Assembly: GCA_017512425.1 (NCBI GenBank)
Contig: JAFWGI010000012.1
Span: 372,001 to 436,000, forward strand
Origin: Hyphomicrobium sp.
GTDB lineage: Bacteria; Pseudomonadota; Alphaproteobacteria; Rhizobiales; Hyphomicrobiaceae
Length of the DNA: 64,000 nt
Direction: 5' to 3'
Within the stretch, counting starts at the first letter, position 1. Each line of letters opens with the position of its first letter. Under the pieces are notes generated by a model that did no database searches, had not been told where the DNA came from, and was given only the letters and a program-made list of their open reading frames with translations. This document shows positions 18,185-27,415 of this stretch, in pieces. Both the position numbers and the translations under genes were made by a program.

Positions 18185-18400
18185 GCCACGGACCGGGTTG
18201 CGCAATTGTCGGTCGTTAACGCCGCGTTAACGATTCGCGCCTATGTTGATTCAAATGTGCACACGCCCTCTGTGTGCATCGCCAAAATCATGGCCTTCTC
18301 ACTGTCGCTTCGGCGATAGCAGGGAGGGCCAGTCGGTTTGGGAAGGCGGTTGTCGGGGATATCTTGGCCCGTCCGCCGGTCGCGGTACCGGCCATTCCAT

Positions 18401-19183
18401 TCAAAATTTGAACTGTTCCGCCAGCACGCGTTCTTCGAGACTGTGCTCGCGATCGAACATCATGAATAGTTCGGTGGCGCGCGCTTTTTCGATTTCAACC
18501 TGCACGACATCGCGGGTTTCGAAATGGTCGGCGACGGCGCTGACCGGGCGCTTTTCGCTTTCGAGCACGGCGATCGAGATATGGACCCGATTGGGCAGCA
18601 GCGCGCCGCGCCATCGCCGCGGGCGGAACGGACTGATCGGCGTCACCGCGAGCAGCGGCGCGGTGATCGGAACAATCGGCCCGTGCGCCGAAAGATTATA
18701 GGCCGTCGATCCCGCAGGCGTCGCGACCAGCACGCCGTCGCAGATCAGTTCTTCCATGCGGACTTTGCCGTCGATCGAAATCTGCAGCTTGGCTGCCTGG
18801 TGCCGCTGCCGGAACAGCGAAACTTCATTGATGGCGAGGCTTTTGTGGGCTTTGCCGGTGATGTCGGTCGCGACCATCGTCAACGGGTGAATGCGCGTGA
18901 CGTTGGCGGCCGCGAGGCCTTCGATCAGCCCGGCTTCACGATAGTCGTTCATCAGAAAGCCGACCGAGCCACGGTTCATGCCGTAGATCGGGATCTTGTC
19001 GTTGATGAAACGGTGCAGCGTCTGCAGCATGAAGCCGTCGCCGCCGAGCGCGACTATGGCGTCGGCCTGCGACGGTGCGATATCGCCATAGCGTTCGGCG
19101 AGCGCGTTGCGCGCCTTGACCGCCTCGGGCACATCGCTTGCCACGAAGGCAATGCGCTCGAACTCTTTCTTGCTTTTTGACAT
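18401..19183 (-). CDS. nadK: NAD kinase
   Basis: 260 residues from ATG 19183. The hallmark GGDG lies at residues 47-50 ([14 protein letters not shown]). It is followed by [12 protein letters not shown], the conserved INEVSLFR block and [18 protein letters not shown]. The enzyme phosphorylates NAD to NADP in the cytoplasm. An upstream open extension of 55 residues crosses into the divergent cutA region and is not used. nadK and cutA start only 70 bases apart and probably share a divergent promoter region. Confidence 0.95.
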   Translation of the reverse strand: MSKSKKEFERIAFVASDVPEAVKARNALAERYGDIAPSQADAIVALGGDGFMLQTLHRFINDKIPIYGMNRGSVGFLMNDYREAGLIEGLAAANVTRIHPLTMVATDITGKAHKSLAINEVSLFRQRHQAAKLQISIDGKVRMEELICDGVLVATPAGSTAYNLSAHGPIVPITAPLLAVTPISPFRPRRWRGALLPNRVHISIAVLESEKRPVSAVADHFETRDVVQVEIEKARATELFMMFDREHSLEERVLAEQFKF

Positions 19184-19252
19184 TGTGGCTTGGCTCGAGT
19201 TCGAAATGGCAGGCGACGCGGGCAGATTGGGACCGGGAGGCTGGCGCAGTTG

Positions 19253-19630
19253 ATGGAAAACGACAAGGGGCGAGATGAAATCGTGCTTTCGGGCGCGCTT
19301 TCGGCCGACTGTGTGGCCGTGATCCTTTACACGACGTTTCCAACCCACGAGGAGGCGGTTAACGCCGGGCGGACGCTGGTTGAGCGCCGATTGGCAGGCT
19401 GTGTGAATGTGCTGCCGGCGATGACGTCAATCTACGTCTGGGAGGGCCGGACAGAGGTTGCCAATGAGGCCGTTCTGCTCGCCAAGATGCCGGGCGAGGC
19501 TTTTCGCGCAGCGGCTGATGCGGTTCACAAGCTACACGGCTACGACACGCCGGCGATCCTGGCGTTGTCCGTCACCGCGGTGAACGCGCCGTATCTCGCA
19601 TGGCTGCGCGCCGGTACCGACGTCTCTTAG
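19253..19630 (+). CDS. cutA: Divalent-cation tolerance protein CutA
   Basis: 125 residues. The CutA1 core is clear: [21 protein letters not shown], then [20 protein letters not shown] with the conserved Cys, [15 protein letters not shown], and the C-terminal [11 protein letters not shown]. CutA proteins are small trimeric ferredoxin-like proteins linked to copper tolerance; the exact role is unsettled. GGGAGG lies 12 bases before ATG 19253; TTG 19250 is a possible alternative start. Confidence 0.93.
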   Translation: MENDKGRDEIVLSGALSADCVAVILYTTFPTHEEAVNAGRTLVERRLAGCVNVLPAMTSIYVWEGRTEVANEAVLLAKMPGEAFRAAADAVHKLHGYDTPAILALSVTAVNAPYLAWLRAGTDVS

Positions 19631-21105
19631 TAGATGCCACCCAGCGACAGCATCACATTGTAGCGGGGTGTGCCGGGCCGTGGCTGTCCGCGCCGCGTTT
19701 TGCCGCCGCCGTTGTAGCCGTAGTACTTCCGCTTGATACGCGGTGCGCCATAGTCGGCCGACGGCCGGCGGATAATTTTGGCCGGTGCATATTTGCGGAA
19801 CGCCGGCGGCTGCTGATCGGCAAAATCGTCCGGCCGTTCGCTGGCGCCGGATTTCGTACCGGGAAGTCCCGCGACGAGCGCCGCCTCACGTATTGGCATT
19901 GGACGCACGGCCGGGCGCGGTTCGGGTGCGGTGATGACATAAGAGCGTTGGGTTGTGAGATCGTCGCGATCGGTGCTGTCGCGCGCAATCGTTTCGCGCA
20001 TGGCACCGGCCGATCCGGCAATCGACGGTTCGCCGACGGTTGCGGGGGGCGTCGCGGCAATCGCTGCCGTGCGCGGACCGCCGATCGCCATCATACCCGG
20101 GAGCGGCGCCGCGCGCGGCGTTGCGGCCGCAGTTGCCGTCGCCGCCGCCGACGTATCAGCAGACGTGCGATTGTCGCCCGCTAAATTTGGATCATCGAGC
20201 CACGGCAAACGCTCAGAGTTGACTGTCGCGACCTGCGCCGGCTTCATGCCGCCGACGGTTCCGGTCGCATTGGTCGCGGCTGCCAGACGCTGCGCATTGC
20301 GCCGCTCAATCACGCGATTTTGGGCGAGCCGCGCCGCCTCCGTGCGTTGCGCGATGGCGATGCGGCGAGCTTCGGCAACGCGTTGTTCTGCTGCGAGCTG
20401 TTCCTGCTGGGCGGCTTTGCGATGCTCGATTTCGCGGCGCTCGGCGAGGCGTTCTTCGTAGCGTTGCGCGCGACGATTGGCTTGCGCGACGACGGCTGCC
20501 GGCAAGCAGCGGCCATCGCTGCCATAGACTTCTCCGGCGGGGCAATCGGTGCCGCACGCCAGGGCCGCGTGACCCTGTACGAGAGTCAGCAAAATGTAAT
20601 CTGGTTCGTTGGCGGGCAGCGTCGCGTTGACCCGCTCCATGAACAGCGCCATCGCGCGCCGCGTCGATTGCGTCCAGGCGCCGTTGATTTCGCCGCCGTA
20701 GCAGCCAACGCGCTTCAGCTCTCGCTGCAGATCGCTTGTCAAATGCGCGCGCGCTTCGGCGTCACCTGCCTTCGGAGATTTAAAAGTGGCGTTTCCCGAA
20801 CGCTCCGGCGTGACGACGGCGGTCCAGGTGGTCGTTGAAGCGCCGGTTGCACCCGGTGTCGCCACGACGAGAGGCGCGCTGGGCGAAAACACTCGAACGG
20901 TCGCCGAACCTGCAACGCCTGTCTGCGCATTGCTTGCAGGCACGACCGTTGGTGACGCAACCAATCGCACATCGCCATCAGGTGCGCCGACGATCCGTGT
21001 CACTGCAGTTGAATTTTCAAGCTCGCCGTTTGGCGACGGCAGGAAGGCGTATCCGCCAAGCGCAACGCCAGCCAGCACCATGAGGGCTCCGCCGAGACGT
21101 TCCAT
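19627..21105 (-). CDS. Exported coiled-coil protein with a peptidoglycan-binding-like N-terminal domain
   Basis: 492 residues with AAGGAG 8 bases before ATG 21105. An N-terminal hydrophobic segment (LGGALMVLAGVALGGYAFL) is a signal anchor. Residues 115-185 resemble a short peptidoglycan-binding or caspase-associated module (LQRELKRVGCYGGEINGAWTQ, then TRRAMALFMERVN), with a paired-Cys segment CGTDCPAGEVYGSDGRC. Residues 195-265 are a charged coiled coil rich in Arg/Glu/Ala. The rest is low-complexity Ala/Pro/Thr ending in a very basic tail (RIKRKYYGYNGGGKTRRG). I do not recognise a specific function; a cell-envelope role is inferred. Confidence 0.75.
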   Translation of the reverse strand: MERLGGALMVLAGVALGGYAFLPSPNGELENSTAVTRIVGAPDGDVRLVASPTVVPASNAQTGVAGSATVRVFSPSAPLVVATPGATGASTTTWTAVVTPERSGNATFKSPKAGDAEARAHLTSDLQRELKRVGCYGGEINGAWTQSTRRAMALFMERVNATLPANEPDYILLTLVQGHAALACGTDCPAGEVYGSDGRCLPAAVVAQANRRAQRYEERLAERREIEHRKAAQQEQLAAEQRVAEARRIAIAQRTEAARLAQNRVIERRNAQRLAAATNATGTVGGMKPAQVATVNSERLPWLDDPNLAGDNRTSADTSAAATATAAATPRAAPLPGMMAIGGPRTAAIAATPPATVGEPSIAGSAGAMRETIARDSTDRDDLTTQRSYVITAPEPRPAVRPMPIREAALVAGLPGTKSGASERPDDFADQQPPAFRKYAPAKIIRRPSADYGAPRIKRKYYGYNGGGKTRRGQPRPGTPRYNVMLSLGGIY

Positions 21106-21914
21106 ACTTAAACTCCTTCCCCGACGCGACTTAAAACCCTGACGACGTAACCGACGATGCCTTCATTGTGTTCGAAAGTTTGGGAACTGGTTTCAGCCGC
21201 GACCGGCCGCCGTTCTCTCTGTCGTGGGCTCTCTCGTGAGGGCGCGAGGGCCAGCGGTGCAGTGCTGTTTGGACAAAGACGATCCGCCTGCACCGTTTGT
21301 CTGCGGCATCATAAACCAAAACCAGAATTGCCGCTGCATCAAACCGGCGCGCGTCCGCAAGAATCTGTTGTCCAAAAAGCGGGCAGGCCTGTCGATAACT
21401 CAAAGGCTTGTGGGGATGACGTGTTGATAATCGCGGGATGAGCGGGGGACTATCAACTGGGGCTTTGGCGGCACAGCCGGGTTGCAGCGCTGCCACTGAG
21501 CGTGTTGGCCGATTCGCTATCGGTATGATTCTCTTAACAATTCGAAACGAATCGATTAACGCTCGTTAACGAGGGGACGTGTCTTGCGTGTTATCCAGTA
21601 ATGCTGTGCACAGGCAAAAGGCCTTGTCCACATTCAGGTTCGAGCGGCGAAGCTGACTGTGGATACCTTTGAAGCCTGAGGCATCGCGAAGCTCTCAAGC
21701 GTGACGGTCGTGTGCTCATTTTTTCGTCTGCCGGATGTCATGGGGATGACGCCGGAGCTCAACGGGCGAAGGATGACGTAGGCGGTGTCGTTGCGCCCGT
21801 ATTGCATTTGAGAGTTACGGCGGTCTGAGCCCTCCTCACAGACAACCGGAAAAGACCGAAATGGCCGGTCTATTGTTTCGCGTTGAACCGGCCCTCGCAC
21901 AGGAGAGGGCTTCT
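21106..21914. other. Longest non-coding region; cluster of DnaA-box-like sites
   Basis: About 800 bases between divergent genes without a credible coding frame. Between 21390 and 21666 there are four 9-mers with a single mismatch to the DnaA box TGTGGATAA or its complement: TGTCGATAA (21390), TGTTGATAA (21422), TTGTCCACA (21624) and TGTGGATAC (21658). Several weaker copies are interspersed. An AT-richer segment with repeated TTAAC (21533-21570) sits between them. This could be a DnaA-controlled promoter or an origin-like region; see findings. Confidence 0.45.
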
Positions 21915-23258
21915 ATGAGACACGTTTTAGGCGTGTTGGGGGTTCTTGCAGCCGGCGTATTGCTCGCCGTGTCCGCTGCAATGAACTGGCGGTTTGGCTT
22001 TAGTCTCGGACGGACCGAGATGGACGGCCAAATCTACGGCGCGGCATCTGCCGCGGCGGATTGTTTCAAGGCATTAGTGCCGTTCTTTTTCTTCGCCGCA
22101 GTAAAAAATAAAGTCTGGTCGCAGGCTGCTGCCTCGGCGCTGGTATGGGTGGTCGTTACGGCCTACTCCATGACCTCGGCGCTTGGTCACGCTGCTCTGA
22201 ACCGGGCCGATACCTCCGGTCATCGCGCTCAAACCGCTCAGGTCTATCAAGATCTGCGCGCCGAGCTGAAAAAGGCCGAAGAGCAATCGGGCTGGATTCC
22301 GCAGCATCGTCCTTATGAGGCCGTGCAGAGTGCGATCGAGGCTCACAAGTCTCAGGCCGCATGGAAATGGTCGAATGGCTGTAAGGACGCCTCCTCCAAA
22401 TCGGAGCAGAAGTTCTGTCAGCAGTTCCACGCGCTCAACGCCGAACTTGCGTCAGCAAGCGGCGGTCAGCAAGCGAACGATCGCATTGCTGAAATCAAGT
22501 CCAAGCTCGCCGCCATGGAAGGCACGACAGCGATGTCGGACGCAGATCCTCAGGCTCGCGTGCTGACGGACCTCGCGGCGGTGTTCATCCCGGGCGTCAC
22601 GATCGAAAACGTGCAGATGGCTTTGACGATCTTCGTCGCGCTGCTGCTCGAAATCGGATCGGGCTTCGGCATGTACGTCGCCTTCAGCCAGTGGCGTCTC
22701 TATGACGTCAAGGCGCCTGCTGCTCCGCGAATGGTTGCAGCAGATGACAACACCGCTGCGGCAGCGGTGGCAGCTCCGGTGCTCACACCGGCCGCTGTTC
22801 AGACGAGAAAGCCGCGTTCTGGTGCCAACGACAACAAGACGCTCGATAGACCTATCGAAGCACCTGTCGTCGAGCCGCTTCAGATCGAAGCCCAGATTGC
22901 CGAAGCCCAGTCAGTTGTGGCTCGCCAACCTGAAGTGCGTGCGATTGAAGCCAAGCAGGTTCCAGCAAGACGTATTGCGCCTGAAACCAACACTGAACGT
23001 TTCTACAAGGAGAATGTCGAGGTCCAGGACGGATCGAGTGTCACTGCTACTCAACTTTACGAAGACTATTGCTCTTGGTGTGATGCCAAGAACAAGGAAC
23101 CCTCTGCACTTCCGAGCTTCGCGCGTGAATTCGCCGACCTCGGTGTTAAGAAGGAGAAAGTCGCCGGTCGAGTACGGTACATTGGAATTGCACTGAAGTC
23201 CGATCTTGCACTCGAGGAGGCTACGAAACCGCCTCTCTTCGACACGGTTGCAGCTTAA
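21915..23258 (+). CDS. Membrane protein with a C-terminal primase-associated winged-helix-like domain
   Basis: 447 residues from ATG 21915 (AGGAGAGGG just upstream). Three hydrophobic segments lie in the first 90 residues (VLGVLGVLAAGVLLAVSA; ALVPFFFFAAV; AAASALVWVVVTAYSM) and a fourth near 230-255 (VQMALTIFVALLLEIGSG). The loop between them is a charged, probably coiled segment with two Cys. After a Pro/Ala-rich linker, the last 80 residues (ATQLYEDYCSWCDAKNKE, then LPSFAREFADLGVKKEKVAG) resemble the helical domain at the C-terminus of phage/plasmid primase-helicases. I know no named family with this layout. A strong terminator follows. Confidence 0.75.
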   Translation: MRHVLGVLGVLAAGVLLAVSAAMNWRFGFSLGRTEMDGQIYGAASAAADCFKALVPFFFFAAVKNKVWSQAAASALVWVVVTAYSMTSALGHAALNRADTSGHRAQTAQVYQDLRAELKKAEEQSGWIPQHRPYEAVQSAIEAHKSQAAWKWSNGCKDASSKSEQKFCQQFHALNAELASASGGQQANDRIAEIKSKLAAMEGTTAMSDADPQARVLTDLAAVFIPGVTIENVQMALTIFVALLLEIGSGFGMYVAFSQWRLYDVKAPAAPRMVAADDNTAAAAVAAPVLTPAAVQTRKPRSGANDNKTLDRPIEAPVVEPLQIEAQIAEAQSVVARQPEVRAIEAKQVPARRIAPETNTERFYKENVEVQDGSSVTATQLYEDYCSWCDAKNKEPSALPSFAREFADLGVKKEKVAGRVRYIGIALKSDLALEEATKPPLFDTVAA

Positions 23259-23280
23259 CGCTGCTTCTTGGAAACGATCA

Positions 23281-23303
23281 GGCCCCCGAAAGGGGGCCTT
23301 TTT
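23281..23303 (+). terminator. Rho-independent terminator of the membrane-protein gene
   Basis: Perfect GC stem GGCCCCC-GAAA-GGGGGCC followed by TTTTTG, 22 bases after the stop codon at 23258. Confidence 0.93.
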
Positions 23304-23307
23304 GTTT

Positions 23308-23349
23308 GCGCGCTTTTCGGCCGGCTCCGCAAGGCGGACCCGCAAAGGT
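23308..23349. repeat. Family A palindromic repeat, degenerate copy
   Basis: Contains GGCCGGCTCCGC-AA-GGCGGA flanked by partly complementary CTTT and AAAG arms. This resembles the family A hairpins of the GTA region (35.4-45.9 kb) but with less perfect arms. Confidence 0.5.
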
Positions 23350-23351
23350 CA

Positions 23352-23388
23352 ATAAAAAATGGCTCCTCGCGGAGCCCTTTGTTTTTTG
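23352..23388. terminator. Bidirectional Rho-independent terminator
   Basis: Stem GGCTCC-TCGC-GGAGCC with a T-rich run on both strands (AAAAAAT on the left, CTTTGTTTTTT on the right). It lies 48 bases beyond the stop of the leftward oligopeptidase gene and most likely ends that transcript. Confidence 0.8.
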
Positions 23389-23435
23389 TGCGATCGTCAT
23401 GCCCGTCTCGCGGCCATGATGAATGAGCGAAGCTG

Positions 23436-25574
23436 TTAGACTTCAGCCTTACCCGCGACAGCCAATGCAAATGCGAAGTTCAAAGCGGTGTCTTTCAAGC
23501 TGTCGAAGCGGCCGGAGGCGCCGCCGTGGCCCGCACCCATGTTGGTCTTGAGCAGCACGAGGTTGTCGCTCGCATTGCGTGCGCGCAGCTGCGCGATCCA
23601 CTTGGCCGGTTCCCAGTAGGTGACGCGCGGATCGGTGAGCCCCGCAAGCGCGAGGATGTGCGGGTAGTTCTTCGCCTCGACGTTATCGTAAGGCGAATAG
23701 CTCTTGATCGTCGCGAAGTCGTCGGCGCTCTCGATTGGGTTACCCCATTCGGGCCATTCGGGCGGCGTCAGCGGCAACGTCTTGTCGAGCATCGTGTTCA
23801 GCACATCGACAAACGGCACGTCGGCGATGATCGCGTGGAATAAGTCCGGCGCCATGTTGGCAACCGCACCCATCAGCATGCCGCCGGCCGAGCCGCCGTT
23901 GGCGACGATGCGCCCGCGCTGGGTCAAGCCTTGTGCGGCCAAATACTCGCCCGCCGCGATGAAATCCTTGAACGTGTTGGTCTTGGCTTTGAGCTTGCCG
24001 TCGGTGTACCAGCGGTAGCCCTTGTCCTTTCCGCCGCGAATGTGCGCGATCGCGAAAATGAAACCGCGATCGACGAGCGACAATCGGCCGGTCGAGAACG
24101 CAGCCGGCATCGCGATGCCATACGAACCATAGCCGTAGAGGAACAGCGGCGCTGAACCATCAAGAGGCGTCGTCTTTTTGTAGAGCAGTGTCACGGGCAC
24201 AAGCGCACCGTCGTATGAGGGCGCAAAAAGCCGGCGCGTGACATAGTCGGCCGGATTGTGCCCGCTCGGGATTTCCTGGCGCTTGCGCAACGTCCGCTCG
24301 CGCGTCGCCATGTCGTAATCGTAGGTCTCCGCCGGTGTCGTCAGAGACGAATACGTGAAGCGAATGCGCGCCGTGTCGAACTCGTAGCCTGACGACATGC
24401 CGAGTGCGTAGGCTTCCTCGTCGAAGGCGATCGAATGTTCGTTCGCGGTGTCGAGGATATCGCGATAGACTTCCGTGGCGCCGACTAAGGGCGTGATGAC
24501 GATGCGCGGGAGGCTGTCCTCGCGTTCGAGGCGTGCCATATGGTTTTCGAAAACCGCCGTCTCGATAATCAGCCGCCCTGGCCGGTGCGGAACGATCTCG
24601 CGCCAGCTCTCGATGCCGGGTGAATGCACAGGCGCCTGCACGATGCGGAAGTCTTCGGCATCATTTGAGTTCGTCGTAATGATCAGATGCGACCAGTGAT
24701 GCTCGACGCCGTACTGGTGACCAGGTTTGCGCGGCGCAACGATGCGCGGCGGCGAATCCGGTGCGTCGGCGTCGATCAGGTGCACTTCGCTCGTGTCGTG
24801 GTCATGGACTTCGATGGTGATGAACTTGTGCGACTGCGTGCTGCCGATACCGACGAACATGCCGCTGTCTTTTTCTTCATAAACGAGCACGTCGTCGCTC
24901 GCCGGTGTCCCGACCGTGTGCCGGTAGACGAACTGCGGACGCTGATTGTCGTCGACCTTCACGTAAAACAACGTCTTGCTGTCGCGCGCCCAGATCATGC
25001 CGCCGCGGGTGTCAGGAATTTCGTCTGCGAGATCGGCGCCCGTTGCGAGGTCGCGGATGCGGATGGTGTAGAGTTCGGACCCCTTGTGGTCGGTCGCATA
25101 GGCGAGCAGCTTGTGATCGTCGCTGTGGGCCGCGCCGCCGAGATCCCAGTACTTCTTGCCCGCGGCTTCGGCGTTGCCATCGAGCAGGACGGTCGCGTCG
25201 TCGGGCGACCCGCCAAGCGGAATACGGCACATCTGTGCGTACTGCCCGCCTTTGACGAAGCGCGGAAAGTATTCAAACGGACCGTGTGGCTGCGGCACTT
25301 GGCGGTCGTCTTCCTTGAGGCGGGCTTTCATTTCCTGAAAGAGCGTCTCTTGCAGCTCTTGTGTTGGCGCGAGTACGCTCGCCGTGTAAGCGTTCTCGGC
25401 TTCGAGGTAGTCGCGAATGCCGGCGTCAAGCAGATGCGGTTTGCGCATCACCTCCTGCCAGTTTTGCGCGCGCAGCCAGCCGTAGTCGTCAGTCAGCGTA
25501 ACGCCGTGATGCGTGGTCGTAACAGGGCGGCGTTCGGCGAGGGGCGCTGGCGTGGCGGGACGCGATAGGAGCAT
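23436..25574 (-). CDS. ptrB: Oligopeptidase B (S9A prolyl oligopeptidase family)
   Basis: 712 residues, full length for the family. The N-terminal half is a beta-propeller. The C-terminal alpha/beta-hydrolase domain starts near residue 420 (LFLYGYGSYGIAMPAAFS). The nucleophile Ser sits in NGGSAGGMLMG; the triad is completed by Asp in LAGLTDPRVTYWEP and His in GAGHGGASGRFD. RGGKDKGYRWYTDGK is typical of oligopeptidase B, which cleaves after basic residues in short peptides. It has no signal peptide and is cytoplasmic. Transcription probably ends at the bidirectional terminator at 23352-23388. Confidence 0.93.
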   Translation of the reverse strand: MLLSRPATPAPLAERRPVTTTHHGVTLTDDYGWLRAQNWQEVMRKPHLLDAGIRDYLEAENAYTASVLAPTQELQETLFQEMKARLKEDDRQVPQPHGPFEYFPRFVKGGQYAQMCRIPLGGSPDDATVLLDGNAEAAGKKYWDLGGAAHSDDHKLLAYATDHKGSELYTIRIRDLATGADLADEIPDTRGGMIWARDSKTLFYVKVDDNQRPQFVYRHTVGTPASDDVLVYEEKDSGMFVGIGSTQSHKFITIEVHDHDTSEVHLIDADAPDSPPRIVAPRKPGHQYGVEHHWSHLIITTNSNDAEDFRIVQAPVHSPGIESWREIVPHRPGRLIIETAVFENHMARLEREDSLPRIVITPLVGATEVYRDILDTANEHSIAFDEEAYALGMSSGYEFDTARIRFTYSSLTTPAETYDYDMATRERTLRKRQEIPSGHNPADYVTRRLFAPSYDGALVPVTLLYKKTTPLDGSAPLFLYGYGSYGIAMPAAFSTGRLSLVDRGFIFAIAHIRGGKDKGYRWYTDGKLKAKTNTFKDFIAAGEYLAAQGLTQRGRIVANGGSAGGMLMGAVANMAPDLFHAIIADVPFVDVLNTMLDKTLPLTPPEWPEWGNPIESADDFATIKSYSPYDNVEAKNYPHILALAGLTDPRVTYWEPAKWIAQLRARNASDNLVLLKTNMGAGHGGASGRFDSLKDTALNFAFALAVAGKAEV

Positions 25575-25859
25575 GTGGTCTCTCTGAGAAGCGTTGACGG
25601 GCGAGGAGGGAAATCGTCCTGCTATACCTGTTATGCAATCCGGCTCTGCAAGTCAGCTCAAGAATTATTCATGACAAGCGTGTGTAGGTCTGGCGATATT
25701 GACAAGCCAAATCGGATGCGCTCGATTGAAAGCGTGGATAGACTGCCGAAACTCGAAGCTTGGGACGGGTCTGAGCTTGAGATTGGGCATTTCGGCAAGT
25801 ATTCGAGAGTATACCGCCGCAAATGCCGGATGTGATGGATACAGGTAAGGACGACATCA

Positions 25860-26267
25860 ATGGATAGTTCGGGTCCTGCCGAGCTCGTGAATATCGCCGC
25901 TTCGATCGTGGCCGCTTACGTCAGCCGCAATGAGATCGCACCGGCCGAACTGCCCAACTTGATCGCCGAAACACACGCCGCATTGAGCCGCGCTGCCGGC
26001 CGCGCGGCACCGGTCGAGCGCGAAGAGGCCAAGCCGAAAATTGCGGTCAAGAAATCCGTCATGCCGGATTATATCATCTGCCTCGAAGACGGCAAAAAAT
26101 TCAAATCGCTGAAGCGGCATTTGCGGACGCATTACAACTTGTCGCCGGAAGAGTACCGCGAGAAGTGGGGTCTGCCGCACGACTATCCGATGGTCGCACC
26201 GAACTATGCGCAGGCGCGCTCGCAGCTTGCCAAGAAGATGGGCCTCGGTATGCGCCGCGAGAAGTAG
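25860..26267 (+). CDS. mucR: MucR/Ros family zinc-finger transcriptional regulator
   Basis: 135 residues, typical of MucR. The N-terminal oligomerisation region ([20 protein letters not shown], then [13 protein letters not shown]) is followed by the prokaryotic C2H2-type finger [20 protein letters not shown] and then [16 protein letters not shown]. MucR proteins bind AT-rich targets as nucleoid-like repressors and control exopolysaccharide, motility and cell-cycle genes in Hyphomicrobiales. The first zinc ligand is Cys in the YIIC position and the last are the two His of HLRTH. A strong terminator follows 30 bases after the stop. Confidence 0.95.
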   Translation: MDSSGPAELVNIAASIVAAYVSRNEIAPAELPNLIAETHAALSRAAGRAAPVEREEAKPKIAVKKSVMPDYIICLEDGKKFKSLKRHLRTHYNLSPEEYREKWGLPHDYPMVAPNYAQARSQLAKKMGLGMRREK

Positions 26268-26289
26268 GCAGTCATCCGGAACCGGGACG

Positions 26290-26613
26290 TTAGAGAGGCC
26301 CGCCCTTTTGAGGCGGGCTTTTTTGCGCGCGGACTTTTGAAGCGCCGAGCGTCGCGATCTCGAAAGCAACGAGCGCCGCGCGTTCTTGTTTGCAATTCGC
26401 AATCAGCGCCGCGTGCCGGCTGATGCTGTAGGCGAAGTGCCCGGCGCGGCCGCGGCGGCGTTCGGCGCGGAGTGCCCGTTCGAGATGCCGGATGATGTGC
26501 CGCCGCCCGGCGAGCGAGAGGTCGGCTAATTCGGCTGGCCACATCGGCAACAGGCGTTTGAGGTCTTCGCGGCGGCGGATGTCTGATGCTGTGGTGTGCG
26601 GGATGTTTGTCAT
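26290..26613 (-). CDS. Conserved small basic protein, function unknown
   Basis: 107 residues from ATG 26613. The chain is rich in Arg and helical (RRREDLKRLLPMWPAELADL, RHIIRHLERALRAERRR). No transmembrane segment or motif of known function is visible. It converges on mucR and its last 13 codons run through the mucR terminator hairpin. It resembles short Hyphomicrobiales proteins of unknown function; the coding call rests on consistent composition and a plausible start. Confidence 0.55.
   Translation of the reverse strand: MTNIPHTTASDIRRREDLKRLLPMWPAELADLSLAGRRHIIRHLERALRAERRRGRAGHFAYSISRHAALIANCKQERAALVAFEIATLGASKVRAQKSPPQKGGPL
26298..26324 (+). terminator. Rho-independent terminator of mucR
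   Basis: Stem GCCCGCC-CTTTTGA-GGCGGGC followed by six T. It also lies within the last codons of the convergent gene ending at 26290, whose C-terminal residues it encodes. Confidence 0.9.
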
Positions 26614-26713
26614 CCGCCAAGTCTGCGGGCACAGCCGACGAGGGGGATAACTTTTTTGCGCGTCGATCACCGAGCACTTCATCAACCGTCAATGTTGCCG
26701 TTGCTCCGAATGC

Positions 26714-26804
26714 CGTCATCGCCGCGAAGGCGGGGATCCATCCAAGCTGGACCATCGCGATCAATCGCAGGCTTGGCTGGATGGCCGCCTCCGCGGCCAT
26801 GACG
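26714..26804. repeat. Family D palindromic repeat, copy 1
   Basis: About 91 bases beginning CGTCATCGCCGCGAAGGCGG and ending with TGGATGGCCGCCTCC and GCGGCCATGACG. The outer ends are complementary, so it can fold as one long hairpin. A close second copy lies at 41910-42000. This is the general form of dispersed intergenic palindromes of Hyphomicrobiales genomes. Confidence 0.85.
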
Positions 26805-26992
26805 AATTTGGGCGGGTTGATTGCGTAAAACGCAAATCGCAAACTTACACGGTAAACGACTTATCCCCGCCGTTGACGATTGCGCGTGGATTGAGCTGCG
26901 TGCGTTTTGAATTGACGTACAGTGTGGGCATCGAAGACGCCGCTGGTGACGGGCGTCAGTGCAACACGCGATCAGAAGTTCGAGGTTGATTG

Positions 26993-27400
26993 ATGTGCTT
27001 CGTTTCCCCCACGCCGCCATCGCAGGAACAATCCCTTTCATTTGTGCCCGATGCAACTTGTGCCGTTGCAGTGCGGCGAAATCAAATGCGGTTGGCGATC
27101 GAACTCGCCGTAACGCGTGTCTTCGGCGTTGAGCTGGAAGCGCTTGGCCAGGTCAGCCGTGGCGTTGCCCGCATCGCGCTCGCGCGGCAGGTGGCGATGT
27201 ACATCGCCCACGTCGGATGCGGTTTGACGATGCGGCAGGCCGGTGAATTGTTCGGTCGCGATCGCACCACCGTTGCCCACGCGTGCTTGACGATCGAGAA
27301 CCGGCGCGATGATCCGATGTTCGATCGCGCGCTCGATCTGCTGGAGTGGGCGGTGCCGGTGATGGTGCTGCGGCCGGCCAACTATTTTCAGAACCAGTAG
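26993..27400 (+). CDS. Stand-alone DnaA domain-IV-like DNA-binding protein
   Basis: 135 residues from ATG 26993, with GAGG 7 bases upstream. The C-terminal part carries the DnaA DNA-binding signature: IALARQVAMYIAHVGCGLTM, then RQAGELFGRDRTTVAHACLT. The AAA+ ATPase domains I-III of DnaA are absent. Such orphan domain-IV proteins are conserved in Hyphomicrobiales and may bind DnaA boxes without initiating replication. It is 16 bases upstream of a DUF6456 gene and probably co-transcribed with it. Confidence 0.85.
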   Translation: MCFVSPTPPSQEQSLSFVPDATCAVAVRRNQMRLAIELAVTRVFGVELEALGQVSRGVARIALARQVAMYIAHVGCGLTMRQAGELFGRDRTTVAHACLTIENRRDDPMFDRALDLLEWAVPVMVLRPANYFQNQ

Positions 27401-27415
27401 ATCGGGAGCGTTAGC

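Noticed and set aside
21131..21496. Short overlapping open frames in the 21.1-21.9 kb gap
   Set aside because: Both strands give unrelated short frames of poor composition; nothing resembles a protein family.
25575..25835. An 86-codon open frame upstream of mucR
   Set aside because: No ribosome binding site or similarity; more likely the mucR leader and promoter.
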